Below are positions 14,081 to 26,480 of a stretch of 64,000 nucleotides of DNA, in pieces (position 1 is the stretch's first letter; every line of letters begins with the position of its first letter). The position numbers and the translations under genes are program-made. Source of the stretch: Dugong dugon. Its lineage: Eukaryota > Chordata > Mammalia > Sirenia > Dugongidae. Below the pieces are notes generated by a model. It worked only from the letters and a program-made list of their open reading frames with translations. It was not told where the DNA came from and did no database searches. The DNA lies in the NCBI GenBank assembly GCA_030035585.1, contig CM057462.1:140952734-141016733 (forward strand). The letters run 5' to 3'.

Positions 14081-17000
14081 TTATAATAGTGGTCTTATAC
14101 AATATTTGTCCTTTTGTGACTGACTTAGTTCACTCATCATAACACCTTCCAGATTCCTCCATGTTATGTTTCACAGATTCATCGTTGTTCTTTATCATTT
14201 TGTAGTATTCCATTGTGTGAATATACCATAATTTGTTTATCCATTTGTTCATTGACGGGCACCTACATTGTTTCTATCTTTTTGCTACTGTGAAAAGTGC
14301 TACGATGAACATGGGTGTGCATAGATCTATTCATGTGACAGCTCTTAATTCTCTAGGATATATTCCAAGGAGTGGAATTGCTGGAGCATATGTTACTTCT
14401 ATTTCTAGTTTTTTAAGGAAGCGCCAAATTGATTTCCAAAGTAGTTGTACCATTTTACATTCCCAACAACAGTTTCTAAGTGTTCCAGTCTCTCCACAGT
14501 CTCTTCAAAATTTATTATTTTGTGTTTTTTGCATAATGATAGCATTGTTGGGGTAAGATGGTATCTCCTCGTAGTTTTGATTTGCATTTCTCTAATGGCT
14601 AATGATCGTGAACATTTCCTCATGTTTCTGTTAGCCACCTGAATGTCTTCTTTGGCAAAGTGCCTGTTCATATCCTTTGTCCAGTTTTTAACTGGGTTAT
14701 TTCTCCTTTTGTTGCTGAGGTTTTGCAGTATCTTGTAGATTTTAAAGATTAGACGCTGATTGGATTTGTCATATCCAAAAATTTTTTTCCAGTCTGTAGG
14801 TTGTCTTTTCACCTTTTTGTTGAAGTCTTTTGATGAGCATAAGTGTTTGATTTTTTAGGAGCTCCCAGTTATCTAGTGTCTCTTCTGGTGTTTGTGCATT
14901 GTTACTTATGGTTTGTATTCTATTTATGCCATACACTAGCATTGTACCTATTTTTTCTTCCATAATCTTTATCGTTTTCAATTTTATATTTAGGTCTTTC
15001 ATCCATTTTGAGTTAGTTTTTGTGCATGGTGTGAGGTATGGGTCTTGTTTCATTTTTCTGCAGATGGATATCCAGTTATGCCAGCACCACTTGTTAAAGA
15101 GACTGTCTTTTCTCCAATTAATGGACTTTTGGCCTTTATCAAATATCAGCTGCTCACAGGTGGATGAATTTACGTCTGCATTCTCAATTTTGTTCCATTG
15201 GTCTATGTATCTGTTGTTGTACCAGTACCAGGCTGTTTTGAATACCATGGAAGTATAATAAGTTCTAAAATCAGGTAGTGTGAGGCCTCCCACTTTGTTC
15301 TTCTTCAGTAATGCTTCACTTATCTTGGGCCTCTTCCCTTTCCATATGAAGTTGGATTTGTTTCTCCATCTCACTAAAAACTGCCGTTGGAATTTGGATC
15401 AGGATTGCATTGTATCTGTAGACTGCTTTGGGTAGAACTGACATTTTCACAATGTTCAGTCTTCCTATCCATGAGCAAGGTATGTTTTTCCACTTACGCA
15501 GCTCTCTTTTGGTTTCTTGCAGTAGTGTCTTGTAGTTTTCATTGTATAGGTCTTTTATGTCTCTGGTTAGATTTATTCCTAAGTATTTTATCTTCTTGGG
15601 GGCTATTGTAAATGGTATCGATTTGGTAATTTCCTCTTCAAGGCTCTCTTTGTTGGTGTAGAGGAATGCAACTGATTTTCGTATGTTTATCCTGTATCCT
15701 GATATTTTGCTGAAATCTTCTATTAGTTCCAGTAGTTTTCTTGTGAATTCTTTGGGGTTTTCTGTGTATAAGATCGTATCATCTGCAAATAAAAATACTA
15801 TTACTTCTTCCCTATCAACTTGGATGGCCTTTATTTCTTTTTCTAGCCTAATTGCTCTGGCTAGGACCTCTAGCACAATGCTGACCAAGAGTAGTGATAA
15901 AGGGTGTCTTTGTCTGATTCCCATTCTCAAGAGGAATGTTTTCAAACTCTCTCCATTTGGGATGATGTTGGCTGTTGGCTTTGTATAAACACCCTTAATT
16001 ATGTTGAGGAATTTCCCTTTATTCCTATTTTGCTAAGAGCTTTTATCATGAAAGGGGGTTGGACTTTGTCAAATGCCTTTTCTGCATCGATTGATAAGAT
16101 CATATGGTTCTTGTCTTTTATTTACGTGATGGATTACATTGATTGTTTTTCCAGTGTTGAACCATCCCTGCATACCTGGTATAAATCCCACTTGATCATG
16201 ATGAATTGATTTTTGATACATTGTTGAATTCTGTTGGCTATAATTTTGTTGAGAATTTTTGTGTCAGTGTTCATGAGGGATACTGGTCTGTAATTTTCTT
16301 TTTTTGTGGTGCTTTTACCTGGTTTTGGTATCAGGGTTATGCTGGCCTCATAAAATAAGTTTGGCAGTATTCCATCCTTTTCTATGCTCTGAAATACCTT
16401 TAGTAGTAGTGGTGTTAACTCTTCTCTGAAAGTTTGGTAGAATTCTCCAGTGAAACCATCTGGGCCAGCCTTTTTTTTGTTGGGAAGTTTTTAACTACCT
16501 TTTCAATCTCTTCTTTTGTTATAGGTTTATTTAGTTGTTCTACCTCTAATTGTGTTAGTTTATGTAGGTAGCGAGTTGCGAGAAATTTATCTGTGTCCTC
16601 TAGGTTTTCAGATTTGTTACAGTACAATTTTTCATAGCATTCTGATTCTTGTAATTTCAGTTGAGTCTGTTGTGATATCACCCACCTGATTTCTTATACA
16701 GGTTATTTGCTTCCTCTCCTGTTTTTCTTTTGTCACCTTGGCCAATGGTATACCAATTTTGTTTATCTTTTCAAAGAACAAGCTTTTGGTCTTGTTAACT
16801 CTTTCAATTGTTTTTCTATTCTCTATTTCATTTAATTCTGCTCTAATTCTTATATTTCCTTTCTTTTGGGGTCCTAGGGTTTCTTTTGCTGCTCTCTTTC
16901 TACTTGTTCCAGTTGTTGGGTTAATGTTTTGATTTTGGCCCTTTCTTCTTTTTGGATGTGTGCATTTATTGCTATAAACTGACCTCTGAGCACTGCTTTT

Positions 17001-17875
17001 GCTGTGTCAGAAAGTTTCTTGTAGGATGTGTTTTCATTCTCGTTTGATTCTATGAATTTCTTTATTCCATCCTTAAATTCTTCTATAACCCAGTAGTTTT
17101 TGAGCAAGGTGTTGTTCAGTTTCCATGTGTTTGATTTTTTTTTCCTTGTTTTTTCTGTTATTGATTTCTACTTTTATGGCTTTATGGTCAGAAAAGATGC
17201 TTTGTAATATTTCAATGCTTTGGATTCTGTTAAGGCTTGCTTCATCGTCTAGTATGTGGTCTAATCTGGAGAATGTTCCATGTGCATTGGAAAACAAAGT
17301 ATACTTAGCTGCTGTTGGGTGTAGTGTTCAGTATATGTCCATGAGATCAAGTTGGTTGATTGTAACATTTAGATCTTCCGTGTCATCACTGAGCTTCTTT
17401 CTGGATGTTCTGTTCTTCACTGATAGTGGAGTGCTGAAGTCTCCTATTATTATTGTGGAGCTGTCTATCGCTCTTTCCAATGCTGTTAAGAGTTTGTTTT
17501 ATGTATTTTAGAGCCCTGTCATTAGGTGCATAAATATTTATTATAGTTATGTGCTCCTGGTTTATTGACTCTTTAATCATTATATAGTGTCCTTCTTTAT
17601 TCTTTATGGTGGATTTTACTTTAAAGTCTATTTTGTCAGAGATTAATATTGCCACTCCTTCTCTTTTGTGAGCATTGTTTGCTTGATGTTTTTTTTTTAA
17701 TCCTTTGAGTTTTAGCCTGTTTGTGTCTTTAAGGTGTGTCTCTTTTAGGCAGCATATAGACGGATCATGGGAGCAGGTTTTTTTATACAATCTGCCACTC
17801 CCTGTCCTTTATTGGTGCATTTAGTCCATTTACATTCAGCGTAATTATTGATAGGTATGAGTTTAATACTGTCAT
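14081..17875 (-). pseudogene. L1 ORF2 (broken): endonuclease and reverse transcriptase
   Basis: The start reads MTVLNSYLSIITLNVNGLNA, the usual ORF2 opening, about 1265 codons before the final stop at 14081-14083. The endonuclease domain shows DPSICCLKETHL and NIYAPNDRA (17386-17790) and SDHKAIKVE (17073-17297). The reverse transcriptase shows the intact catalytic [11 protein letters not shown] (15316-15945). The region after it shows NFIWKGKRP (14769-15374), and the C-terminal part lies at 14405-14812. A stop follows KDREWQIV near the start, and several shifts occur between fragments, so no full protein is possible. Confidence 0.92.
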
Positions 17876-18322
17876 TCTGATGTCTAGTTTTTGTGTGTTG
17901 CTGACAGTTTTTTTGTTCTATTTAATCTTCTGTGCTGTCATTTTTCTTTATGTATTTTCTTTTATCTTTTTCATTGTTGTTCATTTTGTATTTGCTGAGC
18001 CTTTATATTTTTCTTGTTTTTTATTTTGATGGGATGGATTGTTAGTTTCCTTTATGGTTACCTTAATATTTACTCTTATTTTCTTAAGTTTAAACCAGTC
18101 TTTTATTTCTTTATATTGCCTTGACTTCCTCTCCATATGAAAATCTATAGCTACATTTATTATTCCCTCTTTTTTTATTTTAATGTTGTCATCTTTTACA
18201 AATTGATATCTCTGTTTCTCTATTTTCAGAGTTTTAGCTTTGATTCATTTACGTGACTTCCCTATCTGAGTCGATATCTGGTTGTTCTGTCACATGTTGT
18301 AGTTTTGAGTTGTTATCTGATG

Positions 18323-19293
18323 TTATTGATTTTCCAACTGGAGGATTTCCTTTAGTATTTCTTGTAATTTTGGTTTACATTTTGAAAATTTCCTAAACTT
18401 CTGTTTATCTGGAAATGCTCTAATTTCACCATCATATTTGAGAAACCGTTTTGCTGATATATAACTCTTGGCTGGCATTTTTTTTTCCTTCATGCCTTTA
18501 TATATGTCATCCCATTGCCTTCTTGCCTGCATGGTTTCTGCTGAGTAGTTCAAGTTTATTCTTACTGACTCTCCTTTGTAGGTGACTTTTCATTTATCCC
18601 TAGCCGCTCTTAAAATTCTCTCATCTTTGGTTTTGGCAAATTTGATTATAATATGTCTTGGTGACTTTCTTTTGGGATCTCCCTTATGTGGTGTTCGATA
18701 AGCATCTTGGATAGATATCTTGTCATCTTTTATGATATCAGGGAAGTTTTCTGTCAACAAATCTTCAACAATTCTCTCTGTATTTTCTGTTATCCCCCCA
18801 CCCCCCGTTCTGGTACTCCAATCACTCGTAAGTTATTTCTCTTGATAAAGTCCCACATAACTCTTACAGTTTCTTCATTTTTTAAAATTCCTTTATCTGA
18901 TTTTTCCTCATATAAGTTGTTGTCAAGTGCTTTATCTTCAATTTCACTAATTCTGACTTTCATTGCCTCAATTCTGCTCCTATGACTTTTTATTGAGTCG
19001 TTTAATTCTGAAATTTTATTGTTAATCTTCTGGATTTCTGATTGCTGTCTCTCTGTGGATTCTTGCAGCCTATTAAATTTGTCATTATGCTCTTGAATAA
19101 CCTTTTTAAGATCTGCTACTGTTTTGTCTGTATGTTCTTTGGCTCTTTCTGTGTTTTGTAAAATTTCCTTCCTAATTTCTTGAAGAGTTCTGTATATTTA
19201 TCTTTTGTATTCCGCCTCTGGTAATTCCAAGAAATTCTCTTTCTCCAGAAAATTTACTGATTCTTTATTTTGGCAGCTTGCTGAAGCCATCAT
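18323..19293 (-). pseudogene. L1 ORF1 (broken)
   Basis: The start reads MMASASCQNKESVNFLEKEN, the typical beginning of a non-primate L1 ORF1. The middle is a heptad-like region (QEHNDKFNRLQESTERQQSE) matching the ORF1p coiled coil. The C-terminal part reads YSAETMQARRQWDDIYKGMK and ends LQEILKEILQLENQ, matching the conserved C-terminal domain. The product would be an RNA-binding chaperone that coats L1 RNA. A stop after EAEYKR and further stops plus a frameshift in the middle break it. Length, if whole, is about 320 residues, normal for the family. Confidence 0.88.
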
Positions 19294-20717
19294 GGTCTGC
19301 CTCTTTTGATACTGACTGTTGTCTCCAAGCCATCAATAAGTTATTGTATTTTTTTTATTTTATATTTGCTTACTGTGTCCTAGTTTCTTGTTTTGTTTTG
19401 TTTTGATATGCTCAAACAGGCTGCTTCTGTGCACTAGTTTGATTATTGCTGCCTTTGAGGCTCTAACATCCTGTCACCAAGTAGTTAGATCTGTTACTAA
19501 GTATGTGAGCCAAGAAATCCATTAAATTTTCTTGTATGGATTCAGGTCAGGTGTCAAGGTAGTCAGTCACAAAGTGTGTGGTGTAGGCTCTCACCTACAG
19601 ACCTAGAGAGGCATGGGTGACTGGTGTAGGCACAGGTATCTGGCTGCAGTAGGGTGTCATGTGCTGAGCAAGGCAGGGGGCTGACAGCTGCCCCTGAGTG
19701 TCTGAAAGGAAAGTGTGTCCCCAGTCCCTAGAGTGAGTAGGTAGGTGAGTTTTACAGCCAGACTATGAGCACCCTATGCTGTTGGCTGTAAAGACTGGGG
19801 GCACCACTTATTCTTGAACCCCTGTCATAGGTGGCTAGGTGGTATGGGTGGAGCCACCAGTCCTCAAGCCCCTAATGTGGGCAGGTAACGAGCCTGCTTA
19901 ATGGACAGAACAGTGTCAAATGTCACAAACCTTCCACTTCACAGCTGAAACAGTTTCAGTTAGACTTCAGGTATTTACCCTGTTGTACTGTGGTAGTGAG
20001 GGTTTACACTGTTGAAATGGGCCCACACAAGTCTATGCAGGGTGAAAGACATTCAAAGACTGCAGAACCCTTATGCCTGTGCTTAGGCAAAGGAGCTGTG
20101 CCAACCCTGAGGTCCGGGATTAGGGGAGCGGCTAGCTTATTTTTTCCCTATTTGTTAATTTGTTCCCTCTCCAAGGCTGGGAGAATGACTCAGGGTGCTT
20201 TAAGGGTCCTACTTCCAGCCCAGGGGACTTATCAATTGCTGAAGCCAGCCAGGACCCAGTGCAGAGTGGGGAGGGGGGAGGTAAATGAGAGAGAAGTTTT
20301 TCCCAAAAGGGGTGTTTTTTTTTTTTTAATCCCTGTGGTAGGCCACATGCAAGTACTTATCTTCAGCCACTTGAGTCCTGCTTTTCACTGGTTCTGGATG
20401 GCCCGGTAGACTCTGCCACTGGGTCTCTCCTGATGTGGAAAATGTCTCCTAAGCACCTGCTTGCCCGCCTCACTGCGCACCCTAAGCTGATCCAGGCTGA
20501 AGGGCTGTGGCTCCTGCCAGGTCAGGTCTGGCAACTGCTCACTGCTTCCGAAACGTCTCTCCCTCCCCCCGCCACTCAGTCCAATTCCTCAACTTTGCCT
20601 TTGATGTTCAGACCTCCTAGATACTCATATACAATCGATTTACTTGTTTTTTTGGGTCTTTGTTGTAAGAGGGATATAAGAAGCATCTGACTACTCCACC
20701 ATCTTGGCCCTGCGCCC
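19294..20717 (-). promoter_or_regulatory. L1 5' UTR / internal promoter region
   Basis: GC-richer than the surroundings. It contains the usual L1 start with aagatggtggag; the reverse-strand core ccatcttgg at 20699-20707 is a YY1-like site at the position seen in human L1. Open frames on the plus strand here are chance results of the higher GC. Confidence 0.6.
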
Positions 20718-20735
20718 AGTACTTCATTCCTTTTT
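20718..20735. repeat. L1 target-site duplication, right copy
   Basis: The 18-bp agtacttcattccttttt is identical to 13058-13075. The host sequence carries on directly with attgtcaacaaatattcc, as in intact L1ME. Confidence 0.92.
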
Positions 20736-22790
20736 ATTGTCAACAAATATTCCATTGTATGGATATTCTGCCTTTTGTTTATCTAGCCATCAGTTGTTGG
20801 GGATTTGGGTTATTTCTGCTTACTAGCTATTGTGCTGTTTCTTTTCTATATGTCTTATATCTTTTTTGTTATTTTATTCCTCAAGTACTGACTTCTTTTG
20901 TGTTAAACTGATATTTTTTAGTGCACCATTTTTATTCTCTTGCAGTTTCTTTTACTATGATTTTTAGTTATTTTCTTAGTTGCTCAGCTTTTTTCAGATC
21001 AATACTAATTTTCAATACTATACAAAATTTCAATATTATGTAAAAATTTGCTCCTGTATGCTTCTATTTCCTCCCCTCTCCTTTGCTACTATTGTTATTC
21101 AAATTGCAGAAGTTCATCAACACAGTTTTATAATTACTGATTTCTTCAATCATATTTTAAACCAGATGAAAGAAGAAAAGTGCTACAAACAAAAAAAAAT
21201 ACACTGTCTTTTTTATTTACCTACATAATTACATTTACTAGTCCCCTTTATATCTTTGTGTGGGTTTTACTTACTGTTCAGTAGTATCCTTTCATTTCAG
21301 TCTGAAGAACTCCTTTTATATTTCTTGTAGGGCAGATTTACTAGTGACAATTCTGTTTTAGTTTATCTGGGAATGCCTTAACTTCTCCTTCATTTTGTGA
21401 TGGATAGTTTTGTTTGATATAGAATTTTTGTTTGACAATCTTTTTCTTTTTTTTTTTTTTTTCCAGTACTTTAAATATGTCACCCCACTGTGTTCTGGTC
21501 TCCAAGGTATCTGATGAGAAATAAGCTTTTAATCTTAATTAGTATACCCTGTATAAATCACTTATCTCTTGGTGCTTTGATGATTCTCTCTTTGGCTTTT
21601 GATTGATTGATTTATGATTTGTCTAGGTGTGCATCACTTTAAGTTTACCCTATGTGGAGTTTTCTTTTTTTTTGTTTTTTGTTTTTGTTTATCTTCAATG
21701 TGTAAATTCATGTGCTTCATCAAATTTGAGAGGTTTCTGACAATTATTTCTTTGAATATTCTTTCTGCCCCTTTCTCTCCTCTCCTTCAAGTACTCTGAT
21801 TATGTTTGATAGTATACTTGATGGTGTCACAGTTCTCTGAAGCTCTGTAAATTTTTCCTCATAGTCTTCTCTTTCTGTTATTCATACTGGATAATCTCAA
21901 TTGATCTATCTCAAAGTTTACTGATGCCTTTTTCTCTCAGCTCAAATCTGCTATTAAGTTCCTTTAGCAAATTTTTCATTTCAGTTATTATACTTTTCAA
22001 TTCCAGAATTTCTATTTGGTTTCTTGTTATAATTTTTCTCTTTACTGATTTTCTATATTAGATGAGAAATCATTCTTGTACTTTCGTATAGTTTCCTTTA
22101 GTTCTCTGAACATATTCATAATTGCTGATTCAAAGTCTTTGCCTAATAAGTTCAGTATCTGAGTTTCACAGGGACAGTTTCTAGAGATTGCTTCCCCCTT
22201 TTTTTGATACAGGTCATACTTTACTGTTTCTTTCCGTCTCAAATTTTTGTTGACAGTTGAATATTTTAAATAATATAATGTGACAATCATGGAAATCAGA
22301 TATCCCACCCAATGACTTGTTTCTGTTTTTTGTTGTTGTAGTGTTGCTGCTCTTTATTTGTTTAGTGACTCTCCTGAAGTAATTCTCTAAATCTGTGTGC
22401 TTTATTGCCTTTGGCCACTGAGGTCTGTGCTTAGTTAGCTTTGTGATTAGCAAATGACTGGACAGAGATTTTCTTAAATACTTTGAACCAAGAGGCTTTT
22501 GTCTGTATTGGAGCATTACTTCAACACTTCAACAGTTTACAACTCTGCCTTAGCCTTCATTTCTTGCTGTGCAGAGTCTCAAAGTCAGCCAGAAATAAGA
22601 GATTAGGATCTTCTCAGGTCTTCCCTGGACATGTACAGAGGTCTTCTAGATTCCCAGAAATATATTGGAGCTTTCCAGAGACGCAATGGACATTTCTAAG
22701 CTGTTCCTTTTTCGTATTTTTGTACACCTCTTGTTTGCCCCATATCCTGACTTTTAAATGAATATTGCTGATCAAATGCTAAATATGTTC
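20736..22790 (-). mobile_element. Old HAL1-like LINE, 5' part
   Basis: After a short stretch of L1ME-type 3' sequence (aatattccattgtatggata, reverse strand) the reverse complement gives an ORF1-like region: aattcagattttgaatcagc-type wording, ...FRELKETIRKYKND... (22042-22308), and a C-terminal part similar to L1 ORF1. ORF1 joined directly to a 3' end with no ORF2 is the HAL1 layout. Many stops; old and diverged. The start near 22790 is approximate. Confidence 0.65.
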
Positions 22791-23524
22791 ATCTAGAATG
22801 TCTCATTATCACCATAAAAAAATGATTAAAATTAAAATGTCAAAAATCCATCCATCAATAAAAATTTCACTAATATGGAATATTGCAATACTCAGTCATT
22901 GTTGTGATAGATTTTGTTGAATTCAAATTTCTCTACTCATCTCTCAGATCTTGTTACATTTCTTCAAGTTATTTAGTCATGTCATTCAATCATTCATCCA
23001 TTCATTCAAAAAGTGCTTAAAAAGCACAGCTCATATGGTAATATGTTCAGAAACACCAAGAGAAAAAAGGAAGTACCTACTCTATTTTCCAGTTAAACAT
23101 GAAATAAAGCAGAAGCAGCAAAATATCCATCCAGAGAATTATGAGTCTTATAATGCCCATACTATTTATAGTGTTTTCAAACTAAAAATATATGTATTTT
23201 ATTTAACATGTCAGGAAATAATATGCACAATTTATCATGCAAATTAAAATTTTCTGAGATTTTTCTCAGTAAATAAATAAGAATCTCTATTATTTGTCTT
23301 ATGCCTACTAATTTTAAGCATGCTTAGAGAAAATTAATATAAATTCTCAACATTTATTGGTGACAATTCTCAAACACCAACTGATCAACTGAGAACAACA
23401 AATAGCCACATTTGAATTATTAGACATGAATAATCATAAATAACAAAGAGAAGTTAGAATGCACAATTCTTCATTCTGCTGTTTCAAAATGAAAATTTTG
23501 AGACATCATTTAATATTTACAAAT

Positions 23525-23690
23525 GTGTTCACTTAACAACCATGACTCTGAATTTTTCTAGTTTTGCCATTAACTACATGGAATTATGCGAGTCACTTCA
23601 CCTAATTTATCATTTGTAAAATGAATACATAGAGAGATCATTTCTAAATTCCTTTGTAGAACTAAAAATTCTGGAATTCTGTACTAAATT
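23525..23690 (+). repeat. MIR-like SINE
   Basis: Diverged copy with gagtcacttcacctaattta and ttatcatttgtaaaatgaat in MIR order. Confidence 0.6.
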
Positions 23691-24461
23691 TTACAGAAAA
23701 TATAATGAACCAAGTGAAGCTGCTGCTGAAACACACAAAAAAGTTGCCTATCATATACAAATGTTATTTTTTAAAGTATATTTTGAGAAAAATACTGAGA
23801 AGTTTCCTAAGTACTTACTATTCGACCAACGGACCTGGCTGCATTAAATGAAATCCTGCCAAGTTTTCCACTACAAATGCTTATTTCAGGTGTTTAATCA
23901 GCCATAAAATATAATACTGGCAAGAACCTGAAAAATTCAGTGAAAAACCCAAGGTACTATTTTCTCAGAAGGCATTTTAGTGTTTTATGTTAATCATATG
24001 ACATATGTGGTAAGACAGTCTGTAGAGAAACAAAAGCATCCTGACAGGTTGAATGAACTGTAAATATCTAGATTCAATAGTGTCAAAAAAATGTCCAAAG
24101 CTGGAAAAAGGTGAAGTTGCCAAGTGAGTTTGGCATTTGTAGCATACAAGGCATGAAAAAGGCATTCTCCTTCTCTAGAGATCTACAAAGCCAAGATTAA
24201 AGTAGATTAGATGCAATTACCTTGCCATAAAAGCCTTGTCAACTGGCTCTATACTATAGCGTTTGCCTATAGCACAATGAATCTAGAGGAGGAAAGTAAA
24301 GTTAATGCAAGAAAAGAATATAAAAACTATAGATTAGGTTCTTCTGAATGCCACATGGATTGCAAAAGAATCATCACATTTTCAAGGAATAGCATACTCT
24401 CCTTTCTAAACTAAAAAATAATGCACATGTGGTAAAATTTTTTGTTTTTATTTGTCTAGAA

Positions 24462-24590
24462 TACACACATCTATGTATATACATGCATTTATTTATATGT
24501 ATGTATATGCATGTAGTTACATATGTTTATACATGCATATATACATATTTATGTGTAGATGTGCATATCTATACATATACCCATACCATA
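24462..24590. repeat. TA/TG-rich low-complexity tract
   Basis: Imperfect tatgtata/catgcata sequence immediately before a SINE. Confidence 0.75.
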
Positions 24591-24741
24591 CCCATTGCCG
24601 TTGAGCTGATTCCAACTCATAGTGACCCTGTAAGACAGAGTAGAACTGCCTCACAGGGTTTCCAAGGGGTGGCGGGTGGATTCAAACTGCCAACCTTTTG
24701 GTTAGCAGCCAAGCTCTTAACTATTGCACCACCAGGGCTCC
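24591..24741 (-). mobile_element. AfroSINE (short type)
   Basis: The reverse complement starts ggagccctggtggtgcaata and ends with gaatcagctcaacggcaatg. Near full length and fairly well kept. Confidence 0.93.
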
Positions 24742-25779
24742 ATATATACATATATTTAAATATTTGTATAAAACTTCTATAAGTCCTAGATATTTCTATT
24801 TTCTGTGCTGCAAATGTAGTTACATATGCTCTATGAAATATACAAGTTAAAATAATTTATCTTTCGGTGTGTGTGTAAGGAATCACATTTATTGAAGGTA
24901 TGGTACGTGAAATTAGTCTAATATCTTAAGGTCATATGTCAATGGTAAGAGTCTGCATTTTCAGATTCAACTCGTCATCCTTTGTGAAGCCAAATCAGTA
25001 TATGGTTGAAGTCAGTTCCCAGCCTGGGCATCACTGAATTGTACAGAACAGCAGCTGACTCTACAGACTGAGCAACAGAAACCAGGCTCTGATTAGTCAT
25101 CCTGTTCTACTCCATCTGATCAAATCATTTGACCTGTGAATGGATATTGTGCTTGGGACATAGATCACAAGGAAGGCAGGAGACATTCAAATAAAACCAC
25201 AACATATATTGCAGTTGTTGGATCAACGCTTAACTATAACTGAAAAACAAGGTCTCTCTTGAATGTCAGTCTAGGAACAAAGAACGGTACAATCTCATAA
25301 GGTTTTCAATTCTTTTCTGACAATTAGGAGATCTAAACACTGAATATTAAAATTTAGACATTTCTTATATTCTAAGAGAACAATTTACTTGTCTTAAAAC
25401 CTGGAACAGAAGATTCCAAGTATCTACTGACTCTGCATCTCATTGAATCTCAGAAATTTCTAGAATTAGAATTTTCATCTCCCCTAATCTTGAACTAAAT
25501 CGCATAGCTGCTATTTTGTCCTATAAAATAATCTAGACTACAAGTTTTCCCTAGAACATTCCTGTCTCCATTTATTTGCAAGATATGGGTATCTTAATGG
25601 GAACATTATAAGAAAATAGGAGTTAGGTAGATGAAGAAGACAGAAAGGAAAATAGTATTAAAAACAGAAAAAGGATCTTAGAAAAAACTTCTGAGCTATG
25701 AAACAATACAGCAAATTCAGAGAAGTAAACATAGTACTACACAGTTTGAGAGAAGACCTATATGATGATGGTAGGGAGT

Positions 25780-26480
25780 GAGGGTAGAAAGTAGAAAGAG
25801 AGAAAGATAGAAAACAGAAAACAAGCAAGTTATCAATTATGAAAGGCCTTGTGTGTGAACTGAATGCTACAAGTTATAGAACGTCATTGAAGAACTTTGA
25901 GCAATAGAGGAAATGACACTACAGGAAGGACAGGTGACTTGGAAGCAGGCAGTTTGGAAGCAGAGGAAACTGCTAGGGGTCTTTTGCAATGAAATGCTGA
26001 GAAACTAAATCAAATCAGCAATAGAAGAAATGGAATAAAGGAGACAGATTAGAGACGGAGACCCTGAATGTTTCAAACGGTTAATGTACTCATCTACTAA
26101 CCAGAAGGTTGGAGGTTCAGGTCCACCCAGAGGTGCCTCAGAAGAAAGGCCTGGTGATCTACTTCTGCAGAATCAGCCATTGAAAATCCTGTGGAGCACA
26201 CTTCTACTCTGACACACATGGGGTCAACATGAGTTCTAACCAACTTGACGGCAACTGTTTCTTTACAGTATAGATATGAAGGGGAAAAAACTGCAACTGG
26301 AGACTGACTGGATGGATGGTGGTTGTAGAGAAGGATGAGGTGGCAAGAAAAGGTAGAGGAAAGTGTATCAGAGATCGTGTGTAGAGCGATTCTATAGTTT
26401 CTGACGTGAGCAATGGTAAGATGGCAAAACTATTTACTCAAATCAGAAAAACAGTAAGAGGAGATGATTTGGGGATTGAT
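25780..26480 (+). repeat. Old dispersed repeat, family not assigned, split by a SINE
   Basis: Wording such as gaaaggccttgtgtgtgaac, gaactttgagcaatagagga and aatgacactac follows a common mammalian repeat pattern. It continues after the SINE at 26058-26256 with gagactgactggatggatgg. A related pattern is at 31600-31990. I do not name the family. Confidence 0.4.
26058..26256 (+). mobile_element. AfroSINE (long type)
   Basis: Contains ctactaaccagaaggttgg, the middle part agaaaggcctggtgatctac and the tail caacttgacggcaactg. The head is diverged. Confidence 0.85.

Larger units (their letters stand above)
13076..20717 (-). mobile_element. Near full-length LINE-1, dead copy
   Basis: A 7.6-kb L1 in the same orientation as COL11A1. 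From its 5' end it has a 1.4-kb 5' UTR (starting near ctgggcgcagggccaagatg), ORF1, a spacer of about 450 bp, ORF2, a 1.0-kb 3' UTR and a poly(A) tract seen as T on the plus strand at 13076-13082. A perfect 18-bp target-site duplication flanks it. Both ORFs carry stops and frameshifts, so the copy cannot move on its own. The 3' UTR is at 13083-14080. Confidence 0.95.

Noticed and set aside
14233..16932. Many plus-strand open frames between 14.2 and 17.5 kb
   Set aside because: They are antisense to L1 ORF2 fragments, which account for the region.
19990..20690. Two plus-strand open frames of 139 and 85 codons
   Set aside because: They lie in the GC-richer 5' UTR of a minus-strand L1 and match no known protein pattern; chance frames.
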